Below are positions 54,006 through 64,000 of a stretch of 64,000 nt of DNA, piece by piece. The stretch lies in contig NC_041787.1 in NCBI RefSeq assembly GCF_900090045.1, positions 2,663,001 through 2,727,000 on the forward strand, given 5' to 3'. The notes beneath the pieces are model-generated. The model made no database searches. It saw nothing but the letters and a program-made list of their open reading frames with translations, and had not been told where the DNA came from. How positions within the stretch are numbered: position 1 is the first letter of the stretch; each line of letters starts with the position of its first letter. The translations under genes were made by a program, and so were the position numbers. The stretch comes from Plasmodium malariae. Taxonomy: Eukaryota; Apicomplexa; Aconoidasida; Haemosporida; Plasmodiidae.

Positions 54006-55036
54006 ATGGAACAAAACCTTAAGTCAATCATATTTTTTAAAATTTGCGTCTTTGTTCTTTTAACGTGGATATGTTATCATAACAGTGATATGGTATGATA
54101 CTATTATTTAAGGATATTTTTATTATTTATATTTTTTGTGTTTTGTTTTTTTTTATTTATGTAATTTTTTAGTTTGATATTTTTATTATGTTTAAATAAT
54201 AAATATTTAATATGTGTTTTTAGATAACTTCTAACAAACCTCTGAAGGAAAAATGCAAATTTCATAAAAAAATAAATACAAGAAATTATCGATTATTAGC
54301 AAAACATAAACATGATAATGATTCATTAATTACAGGGCTAAAAGAAAATGTACCAAATAATAAAGTTCCTAAAAGAAAAGATATATCACATAACGAAAAT
54401 ATAAGGACAGAAAAAAAGGAATTATTAAATAGATGTTCTTCAAGTAGTACAGTTGTCGATAAAAAAGCTATTAAAAATAAATCTCGTATATTTGAAACAA
54501 AAAAATATTCCCATTTGGAAAAAAAAATATTTAAAGAACTAGATTACGAGAATTTCCTTAAAAACAACAGATCAATTAGTGATAAGACTTACAAAAATAT
54601 AATCATAAAAAAATATGGTTTGCGATTAGCTCTTCCTGTATTATTGTTCTTAATTTTATTTATAGTATTCATAATAAATTTTTCACTGGGTTTCTCTACT
54701 GCTAAAGTTTCATGGGATAGTGGTTTATTTGGGTTATCGGATTATATAAAAAACTTCGAAGTTGGTGAAGATTTGCTATCAAAAGTTTTAAACTGGTTGA
54801 AGGAAAAATCACCATGGTTATGGAAGCACTATGTTGTTGGGACACGGACTGATGTATGTGATTTGTGTAATGTTGCAACTAACAATCTGGATGTAAAATG
54901 CATATTAGGACAGTTATTTGGATATATATTCTATTTCGTCCCATTCATTATATTAGGTGTCACATTTATATCATGGATTATTTATTACCATAAAAAAGTT
55001 AAAAAATATCAAAAAATTAAATTAAGGAAAAGATAA
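54006..55036 (+). CDS. fam-l-type exported protein, two exons, intact, 299 aa
   Basis: Exon 1 is 54006-54092 (29 codons, hydrophobic, IIFFKICVFVLLTWICYH; donor GTATGA). Exon 2 is 54224-55036 after GTGTTTTTAG (270 codons plus TAA). The hydrophilic region has NYRLLAKHKHDND at about residues 49-61 and many Lys/Asn residues, then ETKKYSHLEKKIFKELDYE, the fam-l landmark also seen at 14300 and 30660. Two membrane spans lie at about residues 160-187 and 255-286. The loop between them is Trp-containing and has three cysteines (DVCDLCNVA, VKC). The tail is basic, KKVKKYQKIKLRKR. There are no stops or frameshifts. It is likely an exported or membrane protein of the infected cell by family analogy; function unknown. 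Confidence 0.9.
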
Positions 55037-57799
55037 AAATAATAAGAAGAAGTATATTTCATTCCATAAAGAAGTCTTTAATATGAATTAATGGCTGTAA
55101 TACCTTTAGTTAAATTTTATTAATCTCCTCCATAATTACATGTATTTTATAAATGTATATACAAATATGTCGCCTTTTTTATATACTTCTGTTTAACAAA
55201 TGGTCTTATTTTTTTTTTAAATTTGAATTTTTAATATTTTACAATTTTCACCTTAAAATATTGCTTGAGATTGACTAACATTTTTGAGTTCGTATCTATA
55301 TATATGTATTCAAATAGATTGTTGCTAAAAATAAATATATATACTATATATGGGGATTAAAGGAAATATATAACAGCGCAATCAATATAATTCTGCTGAA
55401 TCATCTTAATTTCTGTTTTATCTAAAAATTGGCGTTTTTCCTTTTTTGTCTTGTTCTAATTTAAAACCATTATTTTTTTGTATTATTAAGGAAAATTATC
55501 ATAACCTTTATATCAGTAATAAATTTATCTTGTTTTTTACATAATAAAAAAAAGTAAATATATCTCGTTTCTTTTATATATTTATATTTCTATAACCTCA
55601 GAGAGAGCTAATATTTATTCTGTAAAATAAGCATATGGTAGGTATTTAACATAACATAATTGTTATAAATAGCTTTTTAGTATATATTTATTTTACTTCT
55701 TATAATATAGATTTGAAGTTATGTACATATGATTAAAATAAATTTTTATTAAATTTTAAATATTTACAGTCGTGTAAAAACATATATATTTTTTTATATT
55801 TCTACAACTGAATGAACAGTCATAAACATTAATTATTATATTATTGTACTAATTTGAGGTGTTTATTCAATATTTGAATAAAGGTATTACACATATGTAT
55901 ATGTATATTATTAACAATTAATAGATAATCTCCATATATATTTTTATTTTTTATATAACTGAAAAATTGATTTGATGAATTATATATAGTCATATATTAA
56001 TAAATTATATATATAAATTTTTTTTTATATCTTTTCATAATATTATAATTTTTAAAAATTTGATTATGTCGGTAAAAAGCAAAATTAACTGTAGATATAA
56101 ACAAAATAAATAAATAATTTCCTCTATTATATAATAACGTGCACGTATTATTTTATATGTATAACGTATTTTTTATATATGTAAATATATTAATAAGCTA
56201 ATATTATTTTAGCGATGCATAAAAATATATGTACTTTACATTAAATAATATTAATTTCTTCAAATTAAAATTTAAAATTTTTTAATTAAAATGAAGTTAA
56301 AAAGAAAATATTTTTATAGGTAGTTTGTAAATATATATCATATTTATGTCAGATAATTTATAATAAGTTATACTGAAAAAGTTACTCTATTTTCCTACGA
56401 GATTTTATTAAATAAGTTTAATATATAAAGTTCCCAATACAAAAACTTGAAAATAATATTCTTTTATTAAATTTGATTTTTTATATGTTTAAATGTATAT
56501 GATAATGTAATACTAATAAATTTCTTAATAATTATTCTTGAATAAACTTTAAAAAGTATTCTTTAGTTAAAAAACATCTACATATATTATTACTTGTAAA
56601 AGTATACGTAAAAATTGGAGAAAATGGAAACAATGACAATAAGAATTATAATAGAATATATATATATGTTTATATGTTAATATCAAATATTTCTGTATTT
56701 TACTAAAATATTTTCTTCTATGTACATAAAATACATATGTATGTAAGTTAATTATATTATGATAATGTTTTTTTTTTTAGTGAAGAAGATGAATAAAATT
56801 GTATTTTTATTTAATTAGATTACTAGGAAATAGAAACGAAATTAGATATAAAAATAGAAAAATAATAAATTTAATTAGGTGATATTATTTAATATCTACA
56901 TATATAAAAATACTAAAATAAATAAATTTTTAGTTATAATTCTATGACTATTAATAGACACATCATATTATTATCTTTATATTAATTAGTATATATCGCT
57001 GTACACTTTAAATATTCAAAAAGTAATCATATTTCATTTTTTATTTATTTTAGAATTTATAGGCAATTATTTATATCATATTTTTGAAATAAACTTATAT
57101 TAAAATTACCTTATCCTATACTTTTCAGTTGTATGTGAATATTTAATAATAATAATAATGCAAATTAATATATTATATATAGCTGCAATATTCGATCATA
57201 TAGTAGTAAGAGCATTCCTATAGTTAAACACAAAGAAAAACATTACAAAAATATTATTTTGTATAAGGTATATAAACAATTTTAATAAGAAAATCTACAT
57301 AAACAAAAAAGAAATTATGATAATCAAATTTTTATACAATTAAAAAAACTCGCTTTCATGTATTTATTCTTATCATTTAATAGTATTAGCTTTATATTTA
57401 TTTGTTTTTTTATAGTATACATGAAGATAAATATGTGTAAACACAATTATTCTTTACTAGTAGCTACCAACGAAAAAGTTAATTAAATATTTTGAGAAGG
57501 CATAACATTAAAACCGTAAAAAAGTTAAATTATTCACCTAAAAAATAAAAAAAAAAATTTTTTTTGAATTTTTTGCATATTTTTAATTTTTGTGTAACAT
57601 CATTTTTAATTGTTTTTAATTATTTACATGTATATATGTGTAAAAATCATGCATTACATGTGTACATATATTTTCTAAAAGTTTTTTAGTTCTCCTATGT
57701 ACATCTCCTATTTATCTAACTTTTCTAATTCTCCATTTTACCTCATTTTTCTTCTTTACTTTTTTATAATTAGTTTTTGTAAAATTAGAATGAAAAAAA
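55037..57799. other. Intergenic with fam-type 3' flank
   Basis: The first 430 bp resembles other fam 3' flanks (ctaatttaaaaccattatt at about 55455). No gene seen in the remainder, which is low-complexity A/T. Confidence 0.5.
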
Positions 57800-60320
57800 A
57801 GGAAATTATTAAACTTTAAAGATATTAGTGTACACGTTTTTAGAAATAACAAAAAGCAAAATTTGAATTTGACAGTTGAGAACAAGACACTGAATTCAGC
57901 ACACAACGCTAAAACGATATAATTATTGTTGTGATATGCTTAATTAAAAGTGAAAAAATTATTTTATATTCTTTACTTAGAGTATCAATTTTCATTGTGT
58001 ACATGAGTTTTAAAGTAGTATATATGCAGAAACTTTAATAAATATGAAATAAGAGAACTGCGTGCATTAAAAATAAGTATATGTAAAAATTCTCAGTATT
58101 ACGTTCACGAACAGAGCTATTTCTTATGTTAGGTTACTTGTATCTTTTTGAAGACAACCTATTCTTGTAGAAAGAATGATATGCTGAAAAAGGAGAGAAT
58201 GGAGAAGATAAACATTATCTTATAAGGCTATGAAAATGTGATTCCAGGAAAATAAAAAGGAGTAAATTAATATAATATGTGATTCAAATTGATGCAAGTG
58301 CTTATCTGCAATTAGAAATTTTAACATAAATTTTTTTTTCACCTTTTTTTATATTCAGATTGCAATTACAAAGATGTTTTTCTATAAAGATAGATGAATA
58401 TTCATATAAATGTTTTAATGAAAAGTTATTGAAATATATGTTTATGTATCTTTTTACAACATTTTTTTAATTTATTTTTTCTTTCCTTTGCATGTATGAA
58501 AAATTGAAAAATAGAAAAAATAAGCCACTAATTATATAATTTTTTGGAACTTAGAGATATAACAGTTGAATACAATTGTTTTCAAATTATTTATATGTGT
58601 AAACAATGCTAATATACTGTTTACATACATGTGTGCATACATATGTGTATATGTACATGTTCATATGAAATGAATGTATGTAAATAAGTATATACACGTT
58701 TGTACGTGTACATGTGTATACTTACATAATGTAATGTATCCATTTACATATTTCAGTACATATACCTTCATATATTCCAAAAAACGAATATTTATTTTTT
58801 AACTTGAAAAATTACATTGAGCTATTTACATATATTTTTAACAGAATTTGTACAAGCATGTTTTCTTGCATAAACACGGGATACATAAAAATAATAATAA
58901 TTAATGAAACAAATAAGATACATTTTTTACAGCTTGATTTATCTATTTCACCTTATGAAATCATTACAGAAATTTCATATTATGACTGAGGTTCAATATA
59001 TGTAAATTTTTTTTATGTTATTGTACCCATTATATGTGACACGAATGAAGGAACGCATATGAAGAACACTTTTATAAAGACACTAATGCTCATCTAATCC
59101 ATTTAAATCAAAATAAATAGAATAAGAAATTTATCATAGGAGTAGAATTTTATGTCAATAACTGAAAAAATTTGAGGGTAAAGTTGAGTTCATACCTATT
59201 GACGTTAATAGGATAGCATTATTAATGTTTAGATACTTTTCTATGCATACTACACACACGCATATATATATGTTTTTCTATACCATATTTCTTTATATTC
59301 GTTAGATCATTTATATTGGAAAGTCACAAAGGAGAAAACATGCGAATATATATATATGTATACAAATTTTTGCGTATTGGAAATTTATTTACATGGTATT
59401 ACTGTCATTACAAACTTATGTTCATCCGCTATAGATTTGAACAATTTAGAATAAGTTCATGTGCATAAAAGAAAATGGAACGTATAATAAAATTCAGATA
59501 AATGACAAAGGAGAATAACAATAATGCATGAAGTCCGTTGAAACATTTACTATTCTTATGGATGTTAATAAAAATATGGGATAAATATAAATATATATGT
59601 AACCTGAATAGTGAGCTGTTCAAATAAATTAGTTAGATAAGAAATTTGTTTAACAGAAGTCAATTTTATATTAAGTAAAAATTGATAATGTACTTTTGAT
59701 TACCTCGATTAATGATCATTATTTGGTGTTTAACTGATACATTCATCATATAAATGGAGAAAGAAAAAATAAAAGGATATAAAAAATACAAAAACATAAG
59801 GAGTAAAAATATAAGCGAAAAATCAATAGTTATTAATTCGTTGAAGAATAAAAGAAAATATTTTATATAAGTAAATGAGCGTACGTACACATGAACTGAT
59901 ATTATATGTTGATGCATATGTTCATAATTTCCACGAAAGTTAAGATAGTATCTAAGTAAATATACACGTATAACAAAAAATAATATGCACAAGTAAATTA
60001 CATTTGCAAGTTTTCTTGTGATAAATTAATTCATTTGGAACATAGAAAAAGAAAAACATTATGCCTGAATTTTTTTTTTTTTTTTAAATAATTAGATTAG
60101 ATATAACCATGTAAACTTATATGCAATATAAAAGTGTTAAAAATGTTAAGAAAAAACAAATACCAGCAAGGCTGTAGAGTAGAATGAAAGGCATGAAATT
60201 AAATTTCATAATGATACAAAATTTAGCTATATATTTAAAATGAATGCGTTTGTGTGGATATACTTCAATAGATATAATTGTAGTAATAGTATTGTAAAAG
60301 GATTTAGTAGTTTTTTAATA
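57800..60320. other. Compositional island without a clear gene
   Basis: Visibly richer in G and C than its surroundings and with fewer long homopolymers, yet no long open frame. Coding-like fragments exist on the plus strand near 58170-58270 (YAEKGENGEDKHYLIRL) and near 59050-59200 (EEHFYKDTNAHLIHLNQNK), both broken by stops. A 108-codon minus-strand frame at 59666-59992 is hydrophobic and unassigned. CA/TG-rich alternating tracts occur at 58622-58660 and 58701-58721. It could be an old decayed gene or a structured noncoding region. Confidence 0.35.
58622..58721. repeat. Alternating pyrimidine-purine tracts rich in CA/TG
   Basis: A perfect 39-nt alternating pyrimidine-purine run lies at 58622-58660 and a 21-nt run at 58701-58721. 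Both contain CA, TG and CG steps, not only TA steps. The segment 58688-58699 is nearly complementary to part of the second run, so a hairpin is possible. This is the only such CA/TG-rich tract noticed in the window. Confidence 0.5.
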
Positions 60321-62587
60321 AGGATGACCGTAAAAATATTACTTAATGAAACACTATGAAAATAATAATTTCTCTGAACATATGTGTAGCGTGCACTAAT
60401 TAATTTTTAAAAAATATATTAAAATAAAAAACATCATGGACCTTATTATTGTAACATTAAGGATATGTTAAATTAAAAGGAACCTAATCAATTATAGAAA
60501 AAGTTATATTTATGTGAAATGATTATTGAAATTGACATTATATTTAAAATTATTTAAAAAATATTAGGGGTTTTAATGTGAATATATATGCATTAGTATA
60601 TACATATTTAATAATTCTTATCTTGCATGTCATATGAATTTATTAAGAACTAAAATATTTCAAAAAAAATGAAAATTACCTATAGAATGCTTTTTCATTT
60701 TGCTTAATATGCATTATTAATTAATTTAGATTTGTGTTAATGTATTTAATAAATACGACATACATAAAATAATATAATAAAAATTTAATACTCTAAAAAT
60801 TATCTACTCTATTAGTTACATTAACATTTAGAAAATAATTATAAAAATGAAGCTTATAAATTTATGTAATTTATATCATTATAGATTATTCATAGTAGAT
60901 ATAAATATTAATTAAGTTGTGCTCCTGTTCTTTTTTATATAAAGAAGAATTTATAATTTTTAGAAGAATTAAGCATATCCAAATGAAAGAATCATTTAAG
61001 TATCCATAACAAAGAATATTTTAAACGCGCTTATATATATATATATATATATAATTATATAAATATATATACACATGAAAAAATAATATAAAAAAGTGAT
61101 TATCTTATTTTTGTATTAATTTGTAAGGTAATATGCATCATATAACACATTAAAATTTTAAAGGCTATATATATTTTTTTTTAATTAATTATTTCTTAGA
61201 TAAGTATTTTTCTTACATATATTACTATTAATTCATTATTATATGGTTAATATATTATATTTCCATATTCATTTTTATTCACTATGTTCAACAGAAAGTT
61301 GTAATATAAATATTTCTATTTTTTTTTTTTTGGTATATAAATAATATATTTAATAATTTTATTAAGTTGTATAAAAGCTGTGAATTAAAACATGATTTTG
61401 GTTTTATTTACCTATAAATCAATAACAAATATACACAGTTATATCCTAAATAGAAAAGTTAAAAAGAAAAATAATGCATTAATGAATTTTCTAATATTTT
61501 TTGGATGTTACGTTATATATAATCATACTGTATTTCCTAAAGATATTATATTTTTGCTGTAATTTTATTTTTAATTGAATAATTATTAAAAGTATTTTTA
61601 CTATTTCATATACTTTTAGATTTTTTTCTTTTTTTTAATATCATAATTTTTTTAAAACCTGCAAATTTATATTTTAAACAATCAAAAGAATAAAATACAT
61701 AAGATATAAATTACTCAATTCTTAAATTAAAATTTTTTTTTTTTATTCATATTACACATAATGAATTATATTAACTTATATGGAGTATTGCATACTTAAA
61801 AATGTAATGGAAATATATAAGAGAGTTAAATTCGATAGTACATTTTAAATATAAATATTTTGTACATAAAATAATTCCTGGAATGTAATTTTCAAATTAT
61901 TCTTAAATAGAATTTATACATGTCGTAGGTATGAGGCATATGTAACATTATATTTTGTGTTATAATAAAGAATGTCTTTTTTAGTTTTTCTTTTTTTTTT
62001 CATCATGTGAATAATATAATGTGATATACAATTATTTATGTTTTTCTATTATAAAATAGTATTTAAAAGTTTAGCATGTACAAATAACTAAGCTTATTAT
62101 TAGGAAACTGACAAAAAAATCAATAACTATATTATTCATGTATGTTTATGTACCTGTTCTCATCACATATATATTGTTTTTATTCTGATTGTCAAATAAA
62201 ATTTTTATAAAAAAGAAAAATGTATTTTGTTTTATTATTTTTCTTAAAAGCATTCATAATTAAAATTTAGAATTGTTCTGTTATATACTACTATATGTAT
62301 ATATATATATATTGAGGGCTTATTGAAATAATTTGTATTCAAATAAATTCTTTTGATTTTGCGTTGTTGATAAATAACTTTATTAAAAGTATTTACAGAA
62401 TTACTATTAAAAGTATCTTTTATTTTTTATAATATATATTTTTATTTTATTTATACTAATTAATACTTTTTTGAAGAATAAAATAGCACTGCAAAGAATA
62501 ATACCCTTATGTTACTACCTTGTGAATAAACAATAACTTTTTTAGTTACTTTTATATATATTATAAAATTCATTAATTCTAGTCCAA
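60321..62587. other. Intergenic, A/T-rich
   Basis: No gene seen. There is a (TA)n tract near 61032-61053 and T runs near 61320 and 61730. A minus-strand ATG frame at 62460-62717 overlaps the start of the next relic (see findings). Confidence 0.45.
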
Positions 62588-63110
62588 ATGAAAAAATTAA
62601 TTCTTTTATTTTAGTTAAAGCATTTATATTTGTCCTTTTATATAGGTATGCACTTAATTCACTGATACGTTGAAATAAAATAGTAGAAAATTTACCTAAT
62701 ATTTCTTGCTGCTTCATGCCATATAATTATGTGAATATACTTATGTGGAAATTTCTAATGAGTAAGTATACATAATATATATTATAAATAATAAAAATAT
62801 TTTTTTTCTTCGTAGTGGACTTTTAATAAATTTACATTTAATTAACATCGCTCTCAATTAATATTATAATAAAGATCAGATATATTTCTATAAGAAATTA
62901 TAAGAGAATATATAATATAGGATTAATGTTATGTTATTTGAAAATGGACATGGTCTTTAAGACAATGATGTTTATAATGTTGAATGTACTATGAAAAAAT
63001 TTTAGTCTAAAGATAAATATAATTCAAGAAATGAAATCAAAAATTGGTTAAGAAATGGGTATATGTGTTATATATGCCATTTTATGTGATAGATATATTT
63101 ATTTTTAAAA
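62588..63110 (+). pseudogene. Degraded fam-type two-exon relic
   Basis: A plausible signal exon starts at ATG 62588 (MKKLILLF, then stop). A shifted frame reads FILVKAFIFVLLYRYALN, similar in layout to intact fam signal exons. A clean acceptor, TTTTTTTCTTCGTAG, ends at 62815 and is followed by WTFNKF, matching the TFNK opening of exon 2 in fam genes. Further on, readable segments continue with stops (NDVYNVECTMKKF; SKDKYNSRNEIKNWLRNGY) to about 63080. No paired membrane spans are found downstream, so the 3' part is lost or beyond recognition. The end coordinate is approximate. The minus-strand frame at 62460-62717 overlaps exon 1 and may be its mirror image. Confidence 0.42.
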
Positions 63111-64000
63111 AACGGTTATATATTGATTTTAGTCCTATATATATATAAAGGAATTTAACGATGATACAAAGAAAAAGAGTTTAAAGTTTTCATAATACAT
63201 TACTAACAGTGTAACATTTTCTCGACAAAATATATTATAGTATGTTTATTACATTTTTGTTTCAAATTCTATTATGTTATTTAATTTTATTTATTATAAT
63301 CAGATGTACTAAATCTATTATTTTATACTAAGAAGAGAAGTACATCTGTATTATACACAGTTACTTAATTATATATTTTAATATTAGTTTATATAATGGT
63401 GAAATTATTAAAATTTGCAGTTGATATGTGTTGAAATGAAGTAGATACCTATTTATAATTAATACGTTATTTTCAGAAATAGAGTTTTTAATATATCTTA
63501 TGGAGTTTTAATATGTACATAATGCAATTATTTAATTAAAAAAAATGAATTGTATTCTTATAAATTTTTTCTTACGAACCTAGATAATATACAAATATGT
63601 ATTAATAGGTAAAATTGAAAAAATATATATTAAATATTTTTAACAGTTTGATCACTTCTATATTTGTTTTTGTATTATAATTTATTATTTTGAAATAGGT
63701 TTTTATCTTGACTTAACATATATATATATTTATATATATAATATCTTTTTTTCATTCGTATATTTGTGATATTTACAGTTATAAATATTCACTATATAAA
63801 TGTGAACTTAATTTTCATAAATTATAAGTACAAATGTTTCTTGTACATTTATATTATAATTATTATGTGATGGTTTAATTTAATATATTAAGTTACAATT
63901 AATATAGATTTACTAATCTAATGAAATAACATTACTATTAACAATTATTTCTTTTTTCATGGTTTTACATGATCATTAGAATGATATTTTTAAAAAATTT
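63111..64000. other. Intergenic, A/T-rich window end
   Basis: No gene, repeat array or RNA recognised up to the window edge. Confidence 0.5.

Noticed and set aside
1..64000. tRNA, rRNA, CRISPR arrays, bacterial operons, transposons
   Set aside because: Nothing resembling these was seen. The families, splice sites and base composition are those of a Plasmodium subtelomere.

Overview
This is an AT-rich (well over 80% A+T by eye) stretch of subtelomeric Plasmodium chromosome. The gene families point to Plasmodium malariae or a very close relative. There are short three-exon PIR (vir-like) genes, one four-exon STP1 gene, and two-exon exported genes of the fam-l and fam-m type that were described as expanded in P. 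malariae. Species and family names come from recalled family features, not from a database search. No tRNA, rRNA, transposon, CRISPR array, telomeric repeat array or housekeeping gene was recognised.

Layout. Minus strand: PIR gene with a frameshift at the end of exon 2 (2521-3711), STP1 (7702-10309), PIR pseudogene (26274-27424) and an intact PIR gene (38162-39290). Plus strand, all two-exon exported-protein genes or relics: fam-l pseudogene (13810-14761), decayed copy of a fam-like gene (18101-18895), intact fam-like gene (22597-23494), fam-l with one frameshift (30159-31134), fam-m with one frameshift (34497-35387), degraded relic (43864-44597), intact fam-m (47341-48241), intact fam-l (54006-55036) and another relic (about 62588-63110). 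An unassigned coding-like relic lies at 42012-42332. The rest is A/T-rich intergenic DNA. It includes homologous flanks around the three PIR genes and around the fam genes, and one region (about 57.8-60.3 kb) that looks richer in G and C.

How the genes relate. All recognised products are membrane proteins of families thought to be exported or displayed on infected red cells or parasites. The plus-strand genes share a plan: a hydrophobic signal or anchor exon of 28-29 codons, an intron of about 100-140 bp, then a lysine-rich exon ending in two membrane spans. The minus-strand PIR genes share a plan of a 9-codon exon, a cysteine-rich exon ending in a membrane span, and a basic cytoplasmic exon. 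The copies range from intact, through single-base breaks in homopolymers, to barely recognisable, as expected in a recombining multigene subtelomere. No new type of system was found. The points most worth a second look are the repeated PIR cassettes, the homopolymer frameshifts, the conserved elements flanking the fam genes, and the unassigned relics.
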